This document shows positions 1 to 6,724 of a stretch of 7,660 bases of DNA, one piece after another. A program made the translations under genes and the position numbers. The stretch comes from an uncultured Taibaiella sp. (GTDB taxonomy: Bacteria > Bacteroidota > Bacteroidia > Chitinophagales > Chitinophagaceae), in NCBI GenBank assembly GCA_946886975.1, contig CAMPJV010000119.1:1-7660 (forward strand), in the 5' to 3' direction. Below the pieces are notes generated by a model, which was not told the origin of the DNA, did no database searches, and saw only the letters and a list, made by a program, of their open reading frames with translations. Numbering within the stretch: position 1 is the first letter of the stretch; every line of letters starts with the position of its first letter.

Positions 1-1301
1 ATCTTCCTGTTACCACCATGCTGGGTGAACAACTGGGCGACACCTTCATCAGTCAGCTGGCGAATCCCCTTTTCCATCTGCTTGGTCTTCATCGGATCCT
101 TATTCACCAGCTCTTTGAATATTTCAGGCGAAAAGGTGGGGATGCCCGTGAACTGTAATTCCTCTCCCTCTGTGAGCGTATCTCCGATCTTGAAGCTTCC
201 GGTATCGAACAATCCTACCACATCGCCAGGATAGGCTTCCTGGATAATATCTTTATCCCTCGCCATAAAAGAATAGGGATTGCTAAACCGTACGTCTTTA
301 TCTATCCTGGTATGGTGATAATAAGCGTTCCGTTCAAACTTGCCTGAACATACCCGCAGAAATGCTATCCTATCTCTGTGACGGGGATCGAGGTTTGCAT
401 GGATCTTGAAAATGAATCCGGTGAACTTTTCTTCCTCAGGAGCAACGTATCTTTTGTCAGTTACGCGGCCGAGGGGTCTTGGAGCGATCTGAATAAAAGT
501 ATCCAACAGCTCCTTTACGCCAAAGTTATTGACAGCGCTCCCGAAGAAAACAGGTGCGATCTTTCCCTGCAGATATGCCTCTACGTCGATGTCGCCATAG
601 ACGCCCTCCAGCAGCTCTACGTCCTCCCTTAGCTGGCTGGCATCTCTTTCTCCTACCTTTTCGTCGAGGAGGCTGCCTGATAGATCGGGGATGGGAACGG
701 TATTATCTTCTGTCGCCTTCTGACTTGCGGTGAAGAGATTCAGACTTTTATTGTGCAGATTGTAGACACCCTTGAACTCCTTGCCCATGTTGATGGGCCA
801 GGACAGTGGGTGGAGCGAGATCTTCAGTTCCTTTTCAATTTCATCCAGGAGATCGAACGGGTATTTGCCATCGCGATCGAGCTTGTTGACAAACACGATG
901 ATCGGCGTATCGCGCATCCGACATACCTCTACCAGCTTTCTCGTCTGTTCCTCAACCCCGTTCACGCTGTCTATCACGAGGATAACGCTGTCTACCGCAG
1001 TCAGCGTCCTGTAGGTATCTTCAGCAAAGTCTTTGTGACCCGGAGTATCCAGCAGGTTGATGAGCGTATCATTGTACTCGAAGCTCATGACGGAAGTGGC
1101 TACAGAGATGCCTCTCTGCCGCTCAATCTCCATAAAGTCACTCGTAGCGTGCTTTTTTATCTTATTGCTTTTTACCGCGCCTGCCACCTGGATGGCACCA
1201 CCGAACAGCAACAACTTCTCTGTCAACGTTGTTTTACCGGCATCCGGGTGAGATATAATGGCAAACGTTCTTCTTCGGCTGATTTCCTTTTCGTATTTCA
1301 T
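1..1301 (-). CDS. prfC: Peptide chain release factor 3 (RF3), 3' end outside window
   Basis: RF3 is a cytoplasmic translational GTPase that recycles RF1/RF2 from the ribosome after peptide release. 433 codons are visible. The protein opens [16 protein letters not shown]. The G1 P-loop SHPDAGKTT is at residues 17-25, ERQRGIS of switch I at about 60-66, G3 DTPGH at 85-89 and G4 NKLD at 139-142. RF3-type segments follow: [37 protein letters not shown] and EEAYPGD-like QEAYPGD. Near the window edge it reads [11 protein letters not shown] and EGVAQLF, typical of RF3 and not of EF-G. E. coli RF3 has 529 residues, so about 95 C-terminal residues lie beyond base 1. The ATG at 1301 is chosen because the family pattern begins there and the preceding ATG at 1306 runs straight into TAA. 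The gene is divergent from the SDR gene. No frameshift is seen. Confidence 0.97.
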   Translation of the reverse strand, partial: MKYEKEISRRRTFAIISHPDAGKTTLTEKLLLFGGAIQVAGAVKSNKIKKHATSDFMEIERQRGISVATSVMSFEYNDTLINLLDTPGHKDFAEDTYRTLTAVDSVILVIDSVNGVEEQTRKLVEVCRMRDTPIIVFVNKLDRDGKYPFDLLDEIEKELKISLHPLSWPINMGKEFKGVYNLHNKSLNLFTASQKATEDNTVPIPDLSGSLLDEKVGERDASQLREDVELLEGVYGDIDVEAYLQGKIAPVFFGSAVNNFGVKELLDTFIQIAPRPLGRVTDKRYVAPEEEKFTGFIFKIHANLDPRHRDRIAFLRVCSGKFERNAYYHHTRIDKDVRFSNPYSFMARDKDIIQEAYPGDVVGLFDTGSFKIGDTLTEGEELQFTGIPTFSPEIFKELVNKDPMKTKQMEKGIRQLTDEGVAQLFTQHGGNRK

Positions 1302-1343
1302 TACATCTGCAGTCAAACAGGCGCCCGGACAGGCGTTTGTCTG

Positions 1344-1368
1344 ACCCTTGTATTTATTAAATAAGGGT
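1344..1368 (-). repeat. Small inverted repeat in the prfC leader
   Basis: ACCCTT (1344-1349) and AAGGGT (1363-1368) are exact inverted arms. Inside them ATTT and AAAT can pair further, with a two-base bulge. If the -7 box just upstream is used, this hairpin would sit at or close to the 5' end of the prfC transcript. It could be an mRNA 5'-end structure or a protein-binding dyad. The function is unknown. Confidence 0.45.
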
Positions 1369-1369
1369 G

Positions 1370-1377
1370 CAAAATTG
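1370..1377 (-). promoter_or_regulatory. Possible -7 box for prfC
   Basis: Read on the minus strand this is CAATTTTG, one mismatch from the Bacteroidota -7 consensus TAnnTTTG. It is followed by GCACCC and lies about 70 bases upstream of the prfC ATG. No clear TTG is found at the expected -33 distance, so this is a weak inference resting on motif and position only. Confidence 0.3.
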
Positions 1378-1514
1378 CGTAATTTACAGCAGTATTTAAG
1401 CATTAATCTTTCCGGTACGAAACGAAGTGCGATCGAAACCGAGCGTTGACTGGAATAGCTGCAAGGTGTTTATGCTTTTATCATTCCGGAGCCAGCAAAC
1501 TGGACCTGCGTCCG

Positions 1515-1532
1515 ACCGGGCAAACCGGGCAC
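1515..1532. repeat. Two adjacent 9-bp direct repeats
   Basis: ACCGGGCAA (1515-1523) is followed directly by ACCGGGCAC (1524-1532), so 8 of 9 bases are identical. It lies immediately before the 11-bp repeat tract. It may reflect replication slippage or a pair of binding half-sites; the sequence does not decide. Confidence 0.6.
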
Positions 1533-1536
1533 ACCC

Positions 1537-1580
1537 TTATAGAGACCTTTTAGAGACCTTATAGAGAGGTTATAGAGACC
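1537..1580. repeat. Four tandem 11-bp repeats, consensus TTATAGAGACC
   Basis: There are four contiguous units. TTATAGAGACC is at 1537-1547, TTTTAGAGACC at 1548-1558 (one change), TTATAGAGAGG at 1559-1569 (two changes) and TTATAGAGACC at 1570-1580 (identical to unit one). The period of 11 is close to one DNA helical turn, so all units present the same face. There are no spacers, so this is not a CRISPR array. It lies about 150 bases upstream of the SDR start. It may be a minisatellite or an operator-like array; no function can be assigned. Confidence 0.85.
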
Positions 1581-1588
1581 AAACTTCA

Positions 1589-1607
1589 GGTATACACCGG
1601 GTATACA
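1589..1607. repeat. Paired GGTATACA direct repeats carrying GTATAC palindromes
   Basis: GGTATACA occurs at 1589-1596 and again at 1600-1607, separated by CCG. Each copy contains the palindrome GTATAC (1590-1595 and 1601-1606). The centre-to-centre distance is 11 bp, the same period as the tandem repeats just upstream. The arrangement resembles two dimer-binding half-sites on one helix face, but that is inference. Confidence 0.6.
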
Positions 1608-1688
1608 GCCTTTACGAGTCGTGGCATCACCTCAGCAAATCCATGTATGGCAGCAGAAAAGTGCAATAGAACAATGAGGCACACATTA

Positions 1689-1711
1689 TTGACCTAAATG
1701 CCTGTAATTTG
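1689..1711 (+). promoter_or_regulatory. Possible promoter of the SDR gene
   Basis: TTG (1689-1691) is followed after 13 bases by TAATTTG (1705-1711), a one-base-short version of the TAnnTTTG -7 box. Transcription would begin at about 1716-1720. That falls downstream of the ATG at 1698 and upstream of the ATG at 1731, which supports the latter as the start. Spacing between the two boxes is shorter than the usual 17-23, so confidence is low. Confidence 0.3.
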
Positions 1712-1730
1712 CGGCCAATCTCGATCATCT

Positions 1731-2435
1731 ATGCCATACGCAGTCATAACCGGTGCTACCCAGGGAATAGGCAAAGCCATAGCAGAGAAATTCCTGGCTG
1801 AGGGGTTTTCTGTGGCTGTATGCGCACGCACCCAGGCTGACCTTGATGATGTACAAGCTGAATGGGCGAACAAGTACTCCGGAGCTGTCATTCTTACCCA
1901 TCAAGCGGACCTGGGAGATAAAGCTCAGACCAAATCCTTCGCGGACTTTGTTCTTGCCAGCTTCCCTGAGATCAATGTGCTGCTCAACAACGCGGGACTA
2001 TTCTTTCCGGGCAAGCTTGCGGATGAGCCTGAAGGCCACCTTGAGCAACTTATGGCGGTGAACCTCTACAGTGCCTATCACCTGACACGCGCCCTGCTGC
2101 CGGCGATGAAGAAAAAAGGTGCCGGCCATATCTTCAACATGTGTTCTATTGCGAGCCTTAAGGCTTATGAGAACGGGGGAGCTTACAGCATTACCAAATA
2201 CGCGTTGCAGGGCTTTTCGGACAATTTACGTCACGAGCTTATGGAAGACCGGATCAAGGTAACGGCTATTATGCCTGGCGCGACCTGGAGCAGGTCCTGG
2301 GCGGCTAGCGGGCTACCTGAAGAGCGATTCATAAAAACGGAAGACATTGCAGCCATGGTGTGGGCCTCATTTTCGCTTTCCGCAAGTGCAGACGTGGAGA
2401 CGATTGTCATACGTCCGATACTGGGCGATTTGTAG
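1731..2435 (+). CDS. SDR family NADP-type oxidoreductase
   Basis: This is a 234-residue classical short-chain dehydrogenase/reductase, a cytoplasmic single-domain Rossmann enzyme that oxidises or reduces a carbonyl/alcohol group. The glycine motif TGATQGIG is at residues 7-14. CAR at 31-33 puts an Arg after the second strand, as expected for an NADP(H) preference. NNAG is at 86-89, and the catalytic tetrad is N111, S139, Y152 and K156 (YSITK). IMPGATWSRSW follows, the usual PG turn before the substrate loop. An in-frame ATG exists at 1698. The ATG at 1731 is preferred because the Rossmann strand PYAVITG begins right after it, as in most relatives, and because the possible -7 box lies between the two. 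The substrate cannot be told from sequence; FabG-like and other ketoreductase roles are all possible. The gene looks monocistronic. Confidence 0.92.
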   Translation: MPYAVITGATQGIGKAIAEKFLAEGFSVAVCARTQADLDDVQAEWANKYSGAVILTHQADLGDKAQTKSFADFVLASFPEINVLLNNAGLFFPGKLADEPEGHLEQLMAVNLYSAYHLTRALLPAMKKKGAGHIFNMCSIASLKAYENGGAYSITKYALQGFSDNLRHELMEDRIKVTAIMPGATWSRSWAASGLPEERFIKTEDIAAMVWASFSLSASADVETIVIRPILGDL

Positions 2436-2459
2436 GAAATCTTAACTAAGCTTTAACCC

Positions 2460-2483
2460 AAACGCCTTAAACACAAGGTGTTT
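2460..2483 (+). terminator. Weak terminator-like hairpin after the SDR gene
   Basis: AAACGCCTT (2460-2468) pairs with AAGGTGTTT (2475-2483) with one G.U wobble, giving a 9-bp stem and the 6-base loop AAACAC. A broken T-rich run follows (TTT, then TTTATTTTT). An alternative fold pairs AAACAC (2469-2474) with GTGTTT (2478-2483). The U-tract is poor, so it may instead be a dyad close to the batD promoter. Confidence 0.35.
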
Positions 2484-2490
2484 CAAAGTT

Positions 2491-2498
2491 TATTTTTG
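2491..2498 (+). promoter_or_regulatory. -7 box of the batD promoter (TATTTTTG)
   Basis: TATTTTTG matches the Bacteroidota -7 consensus TAnnTTTG exactly and is the same octamer found before the tRNA gene. The batD ATG follows 14 bases later, giving a very short leader. No good TTG is seen at -33, where the CCTTAAAC/GTGTTT dyad lies instead; this could mean weak or activator-dependent expression. The box supports batD having its own promoter. Confidence 0.55.
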
Positions 2499-2512
2499 TA
2501 ACACTCATTGTG

Positions 2513-4504
2513 ATGAACCCCTTTACCTACAAATGGCGAGCTAGCATTCTGTGTTTGCTAAGCGTGTGCACCAGCTGTATTGCATGGGCGCAGACGGCTG
2601 TATTCTCGGCAAATGCAAGCGCTTCAAAAATTGGCGTACAAGACCAGGTTCAGGTAGACTACACCGTGCAGGATGTGGAGGACCTTCGGTCAATTACCAA
2701 ACCGGCCTTCAAAGACTTTGACGTAATTGGCGGTCCCTACCAACGATCAAGCAATAATATTTCCATTGTTGGCAACAGGATGGTTCAGTCTGCCAGCATT
2801 ACACACTCTTACATACTTCAACCAAAGAAAACAGGTACCCTGACGATTCCGCCAGCAATAGCGAGGGATGCCGCGGGCCATTCCTATGAGTCGAACGCTC
2901 TGACGCTGCAGGTGGTCAACGGCAGTCTAGCCCGGCAGAATATGCAGGCACAGGATCCTTTTGGTGACCCCTTCGGAGATCCTTTTGCGGCACTGAAGCA
3001 GCGTCGTCAGGCATTGGCCAATAAGCAGCAGCAACAACAACAGCAACCGGCGACACAGGCTGCGGACATGAAGGACATCTATAAAAACCTGTTTATCAAA
3101 GTCACGGTTGATAAGGATAAAGCCTACGTAGGTGAGCAGATCACAGCCAGCTATAAGCTTTACGCCCGCATACCTATGAACATGGGGATATCCAAACTGC
3201 CTTCGCTGAACGGCTTCTGGACCCAGGACTTCGAAATCCCAAAGGGAAATGTTAAGCCTGTAGAAGAGACAATAAACGGGCAGAAATACCAGGTATTCCT
3301 GCTTAAGAAATCTGCACTTTTCCCACAGCAAACGGGTACCTTGACATTAGATCCTGCCGAAGCGGAGGGCAATGCCCGTATCGTTACACAGGTACGCCAG
3401 AGAAATCCTTTTGGCGGGATGTTTGACAACGATCCATTTTTTCAGCAGGCCTTTGGCAGCCTCATGATGAGCGACCCGTTTTTCAATGACGACTTCTTTA
3501 GCTCCATGGCGTATAAAGATGTGCCTGTAAAGCTGAGAAGCACACCAGTGAAGATCACCGTGCTTCCTTTGCCAGAGGCAGGCAAACCTGAAAACTATGG
3601 CAATGCGGTAGGGAACTTTACCGTAAATGGGAAGATTGACAAAACAAGCCTGAGTACAGACGACGCGCTTACCTATACGCTCACTATCAGCGGTAGCGGG
3701 AATATCAAGCTTATCGAGGCGCCGGTACTGAAGCTGCCAAATGGCCTGAGTACCTATGATCCCCAGGTTATTGATACCATTACTGGGAGAAGCACGACTA
3801 TCAGCGGATCCAAGATTGTCACATACGCTATCTCTGCCAACATACCCGGAGACTATACTATCCCGGCGATTCCTTTCAGCTACTATAATCCCCAAACGGG
3901 CAGTTATGTTACGCTGGAGACACAGCCGGTGACTATCCATGTTACAAAAGGCAAACATTACAATCCTAGCCTGGCAAGAGCTAAAACACTTGGTGACATC
4001 CACCCCATTGTTTCAAAAGCACCGTCAAGCTGGAAGGTGGCAAGCAAGCCCTTGTTCTTTACAGCCACCTATTGGTCCATGTACGCACTACCACTGCTGG
4101 CGTTCATAGGCATGGCCGCTTACAAGAGAAGAGAGGAAGAGCTTTCCAGAGACACCATAAAACTCAGGAACAGGCGCGCTAACAGGATAGCACTAAAGAG
4201 ACTGTCTAACGCACGCAAGCTGCTACAACAGAACGCGAAGCAGCCATTCTATGAAGAAGTATCCAAGGCTATCTGGCTTTACCTTAGCGACAAGCTTAAT
4301 ATACCGCTTTCATCGTTGTCAAAAGAGCGGGCATTCGACGAGCTAAATTCAAAGAATGTGTCCCCCGCCCTTTTGGACAGGGCTGAAAGAACATTCCTTG
4401 AATGTGAGACCGCCCTCTATTCACCTCATGCCGGCGCTCAGCAGATGCAGCATACATTTAACGAGGCAGTTGATATAATCAGCAAACTTGAGGAAAGCAT
4501 TTAA
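2513..4504 (+). CDS. batD: BatD family envelope protein
   Basis: BatD proteins belong to the Bat (Bacteroides aerotolerance) group of envelope proteins, associated with MoxR ATPases and VWA proteins; their molecular role is not settled. This copy has 663 residues, usual for the family. An N-terminal signal peptide has a hydrophobic core around residues 11-24, with likely cleavage in AWA|QTAVF. A long beta-rich extracytoplasmic region follows, with repeated Ig-like segments (SASKIGVQDQVQVDYTV; DKDKAYVGEQITASYKL; TDDALTYTLTISGSGN). One transmembrane helix at about 517-537 (YWSMYALPLLAFIGMAAY) is followed by KRRE and a helical tail of about 126 residues, probably cytoplasmic. Phe/Asp/Gly-rich DPF segments and a run of seven Gln are present. 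A GTG codon adjoins at 2510, but the ATG at 2513 is the natural start. batE begins 4 bases after the stop. moxR, batA, batB and batC are not adjacent upstream. Confidence 0.9.
   Translation: MNPFTYKWRASILCLLSVCTSCIAWAQTAVFSANASASKIGVQDQVQVDYTVQDVEDLRSITKPAFKDFDVIGGPYQRSSNNISIVGNRMVQSASITHSYILQPKKTGTLTIPPAIARDAAGHSYESNALTLQVVNGSLARQNMQAQDPFGDPFGDPFAALKQRRQALANKQQQQQQQPATQAADMKDIYKNLFIKVTVDKDKAYVGEQITASYKLYARIPMNMGISKLPSLNGFWTQDFEIPKGNVKPVEETINGQKYQVFLLKKSALFPQQTGTLTLDPAEAEGNARIVTQVRQRNPFGGMFDNDPFFQQAFGSLMMSDPFFNDDFFSSMAYKDVPVKLRSTPVKITVLPLPEAGKPENYGNAVGNFTVNGKIDKTSLSTDDALTYTLTISGSGNIKLIEAPVLKLPNGLSTYDPQVIDTITGRSTTISGSKIVTYAISANIPGDYTIPAIPFSYYNPQTGSYVTLETQPVTIHVTKGKHYNPSLARAKTLGDIHPIVSKAPSSWKVASKPLFFTATYWSMYALPLLAFIGMAAYKRREEELSRDTIKLRNRRANRIALKRLSNARKLLQQNAKQPFYEEVSKAIWLYLSDKLNIPLSSLSKERAFDELNSKNVSPALLDRAERTFLECETALYSPHAGAQQMQHTFNEAVDIISKLEESI
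3025..3048 (+). repeat. CAG/CAA trinucleotide run encoding poly-Gln in batD
   Basis: Seven Gln codons in a row (CAG CAG CAA CAA CAA CAG CAA) follow a Lys codon. They sit in a low-complexity linker after the DPF-rich segment and before the second beta-rich segment. The mixed codons lower but do not remove slippage potential. It probably marks a flexible extracytoplasmic linker. Confidence 0.7.
4491..4497 (+). promoter_or_regulatory. Possible ribosome binding site of batE
   Basis: AGGAAAG ends 11 bases before the batE ATG at 4509 and lies within the last codons of batD. Position and purine content fit a ribosome binding site and support the ATG over an upstream in-frame TTG at 4488. Confidence 0.4.
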
Positions 4505-4508
4505 CGAC

Positions 4509-5258
4509 ATGAAAAGCTACCTGCTTACAGCGATCGTGTTATTTACATGCCTGCAAAGTGAAGCTGCAGATAGTCTTAGCGCTACATGGCAGAAAGCAAA
4601 CCAGTTTTTCCAGCAAAAGCAATACGATAGTGCGATCGTGTACTACGAATCGCTGGCCGACCGCAACATCAGCAATCCGGAGCTCTATTACAACCTTGGC
4701 AATGCCTATTATAAGGCGAACAAGATAGGACCCGCGGTACTGAACTACGAGAGAGCATTGCAGATCAACCCTGACTACACGGAAGCACGAGACAACCTAA
4801 CCCTGACACAAAGCCGCATCGCCAACAGGATACAAGAACCCCAGGATATCTTTTTTGTAGCCTGGTGGAAGTCGATGACAAAGCAAAGTCTTGCAGGAAG
4901 CTGGTCTATCATAAGCCTTGCACTATTCCTGCTTACATTGCTCATTGTGGTGCTCAGAAAATGGTACCATGCTCCAGCCTGGCTGCAGCCGCAAATCGTT
5001 GTTCTCTGCGTCGTACTATTCTTCGTTTCGCTGTTCCTGGCCTACATATCTGCACAAAGGCAGGTGCGGCATGACCAGGCCGTCGTGATGGCCGCCGACA
5101 CTCCTTTTCATCAGGATGGCAAAACCAGTCAACCGCAAAGCCTGGTGCCGGAAGGAACAGTTGTTGAGCTCGAAACTGAAGGATCAGATAAGGCTAAAGT
5201 GAAGCTCCCTGATGGCAGATCCGGCTATATACAAAGGGAGGCACTGGAGAAAATTTAG
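4509..5258 (+). CDS. batE: BatE-like TPR and SH3 membrane protein
   Basis: The product has 249 residues and the architecture of BatE. A signal peptide covers residues 1-19, with likely cleavage at SEA|AD. Two tetratricopeptide repeats lie at about 25-56 and 57-90. The second has the full TPR signature (Y60, L63, G64, Y67, A76, Y80, A83, P88). Two transmembrane helices follow at about 132-149 and 162-180, joined by a short RKWYHAP turn. The C-terminal SH3-like domain (about 189-249) contains VPEGTVVELE and the closing strand GRSGYIQREALEKI. TPRs bind partner proteins and bacterial SH3 domains often bind peptide or cell-wall ligands, so a scaffold role in an envelope Bat complex is likely but inferred. 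The start is 4 bases after the batD stop, indicating co-expression. An upstream in-frame TTG at 4488 would spoil the signal peptide and is rejected. Confidence 0.88.
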   Translation: MKSYLLTAIVLFTCLQSEAADSLSATWQKANQFFQQKQYDSAIVYYESLADRNISNPELYYNLGNAYYKANKIGPAVLNYERALQINPDYTEARDNLTLTQSRIANRIQEPQDIFFVAWWKSMTKQSLAGSWSIISLALFLLTLLIVVLRKWYHAPAWLQPQIVVLCVVLFFVSLFLAYISAQRQVRHDQAVVMAADTPFHQDGKTSQPQSLVPEGTVVELETEGSDKAKVKLPDGRSGYIQREALEKI

Positions 5259-5290
5259 TTATCCATTCCTTTTTTTCGTTGGTTTGCAAC

Positions 5291-5929
5291 ATGGTCTCCT
5301 ATTGGATCAAAACCCCTTCCTGGCTACCGCGACTGTTCCCAAAGGACCTGGTCTGGAAGATGCCAGTAGAAGATACACCAGCCGTCTACCTTACGTTTGA
5401 CGACGGTCCTCACCCGCAGGCAACTGTTTTTGCACTTGAACAGCTGAAAGCCTACGAAGCGCAGGCCACCTTTTTCTGCATAGGAAGAAATGTTGCCGCA
5501 AACAATGCACTTTACCAGCGAATAATCGCAGAAGGGCATACTACCGGCAATCATACGCAAGACCACCTGAACGGATGGAAAACTGATAACTGGACCTACC
5601 TAAACAACATTCTTAGAGCCAGTAAACACATAGATAGCAAACTATACAGACCCCCTTACGGCAGAATAAAGATTTCCCAGGTACTTCGGCTTACTAAGAA
5701 AAAGCAACCATGGAAGATATTCATGTGGGACATTCTTTCAGGGGATTTCGACACAGACCTTTCACCAGAAGATTGCCTTGACAATGTGCTGCGACACATC
5801 GAACCCGGTTCCATCATTGTGTTCCACGACAGCGAAAAAGCTTATCCACGCATGCAGTACGCACTGCCTCATGTATTGTCGTTTTGCAAGCAGAAGAACT
5901 GGTCACTAAAAGCCTTACCAACCCAGTAA
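5291..5929 (+). CDS. Polysaccharide deacetylase family protein (NodB domain)
   Basis: This 212-residue protein is a carbohydrate esterase family 4 (NodB-type) metal-dependent deacetylase, which removes N- or O-acetyl groups from cell-envelope or other glycans. All five NodB motifs are present: TFDDGP at residues 35-40 (catalytic and metal Asp at 37-38), HTQDH at 88-92 with metal His at both ends, RPPYG at 120-124, MWDILSGDFD at 145-154 and VFHDS at 177-181 with the catalytic His. No signal peptide is evident. The N-terminus MVSYWIKTPSWLPRLFP is a recurrent short leader in Bacteroidota relatives and fixes the start at the ATG; an in-frame TTG lies 12 bases upstream. It follows batE by 32 bases with no terminator, and its stop overlaps the tatD start. 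Without an export signal, the true substrate and location are uncertain. Confidence 0.92.
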   Translation: MVSYWIKTPSWLPRLFPKDLVWKMPVEDTPAVYLTFDDGPHPQATVFALEQLKAYEAQATFFCIGRNVAANNALYQRIIAEGHTTGNHTQDHLNGWKTDNWTYLNNILRASKHIDSKLYRPPYGRIKISQVLRLTKKKQPWKIFMWDILSGDFDTDLSPEDCLDNVLRHIEPGSIIVFHDSEKAYPRMQYALPHVLSFCKQKNWSLKALPTQ

Positions 5930-6705
5930 TGAAATTCATTGATACTCACACTCATCTTTACGATGAATCGTTACACACCGACGAATCTGCAATGATCAAC
6001 CGGGCAATCAGTGCGCGCGTTCAACAGATGTACATGCCCAACTGCGACAGCACCACGATAGAGCCCATGCTTCGCTTAGCAGATGAATGGCAGGATCGCT
6101 GTCTGCCTATGATGGGTCTTCATCCCGTTTATGTAAAGGAAAACTACAGAGACGAACTGGCAATAGTTAAAGACTGGCTGACCCGGAGAAAGTTTTACGC
6201 CATTGGGGAGATCGGGCTGGACAAGCACTGGGACCTCACCTATCTTGAACAACAGAAGGAGAGTTTTGCCTTACAAATTGACTGGGCACTGGCATACCGC
6301 CTGCCGATCGTTATCCATAGCCGGGAAGCCACGCAAGACTGTATTGATATTGTAAGATCAAAGCAAAACGGCCAGCTCAGAGGTATCTTCCATTGCTTCA
6401 GTGGAACTCCTGAAGAGGCAAATGAGATAATTTCCCTGGGCTTTCTCTTGGGTATCGGCGGAGTGGTCACTTTCAAAAAAAGCAGCCTGCAGGAAGTGGT
6501 GAGGTCAACGGATCTGCAGCACCTCGTCCTGGAAACAGATGCTCCATACCTGGCTCCTGTCCCCTATCGGGGCAAGAGGAATGAAAGCAGTTATATTCCG
6601 CTAATTGCCGAGAAAATCGCTGAGATCAAGGACATTCCCATCCAGGAGGTGGCGATGGTCACGACGGCCAATGCAGAAAAAGTTTTCGCCAACCCAATGA
6701 TTTAA
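5929..6705 (+). CDS. tatD: TatD family metal-dependent hydrolase
   Basis: The product has 258 residues and is a TatD-type TIM-barrel metallohydrolase. Characterised members are Mg2+-dependent 3'-5' exonucleases/DNases linked to DNA repair, and some have other roles. Expected metal ligands are all visible: H7 and H9 in DTHTHLY, E94 in GEIGLD, H130 in VIHSR, H155 in FHCFSG and D204 in LETDAPYLAP. The family segments GLHP (63-66) and GIGGVVTFKK are also present, and the length is typical. The ATG overlaps the TAA of the deacetylase gene by one base (TAATG), pointing to translational coupling; an upstream in-frame start at 5884 lies inside that gene and is not needed. The gene ends 19 bases before the tRNA, whose promoter starts right after the stop. 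The family is certain. Which tatD-like paralogue this is cannot be told, so the symbol is a family label. Confidence 0.94.
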   Translation: MKFIDTHTHLYDESLHTDESAMINRAISARVQQMYMPNCDSTTIEPMLRLADEWQDRCLPMMGLHPVYVKENYRDELAIVKDWLTRRKFYAIGEIGLDKHWDLTYLEQQKESFALQIDWALAYRLPIVIHSREATQDCIDIVRSKQNGQLRGIFHCFSGTPEEANEIISLGFLLGIGGVVTFKKSSLQEVVRSTDLQHLVLETDAPYLAPVPYRGKRNESSYIPLIAEKIAEIKDIPIQEVAMVTTANAEKVFANPMI

Positions 6706-6714
6706 CTATTTTTG
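6684..6714 (+). promoter_or_regulatory. Likely promoter of tRNA-Ser
   Basis: TATTTTTG (6707-6714) is an exact TAnnTTTG -7 box. TTTCG-like bases near 6684-6688 lie at about the right distance for a degenerate -33 element. Transcription would begin at about 6718-6722, a few bases before the mature tRNA 5' end at 6725. The upstream element is inside the last codons of tatD, and the -7 box starts one base after its stop codon. The octamer is identical to the one before batD. Confidence 0.55.
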
Positions 6715-6724
6715 CAGCCCTTCA

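Larger units (their letters stand above)
1302..1730. other. Divergent intergenic region between prfC and the SDR gene
   Basis: These 429 bases hold no credible protein-coding gene on either strand. The left third contains the prfC leader. Bases about 1382-1510 show nothing I can name. Bases 1515-1607 are rich in short direct repeats (9-bp and 11-bp units, listed separately). Bases 1610-1690 are unremarkable, and a possible SDR promoter lies at 1689-1711. The region is long for two housekeeping-type neighbours, and no complete RNA gene fold was recognised. Confidence 0.6.

Noticed and set aside
753..1364. 203-codon plus-strand open frame
   Set aside because: It lies antisense to prfC, whose family motifs are continuous across the same bases. 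The frame has no recognisable domain.
1537..1580. Possible CRISPR array
   Set aside because: Units are 11 bp, directly contiguous and without spacers, and no cas gene is present.
1644..1697. Short plus-strand frame before the SDR gene (about 16 codons)
   Set aside because: No coding signal or conserved pattern, and it ends just before the SDR start region. A leader peptide is not supported.
3347..4003. 218-codon minus-strand open frame inside batD
   Set aside because: Shadow of the batD reading frame. The translation has no coherent domain, and batD is a full-length family member here.
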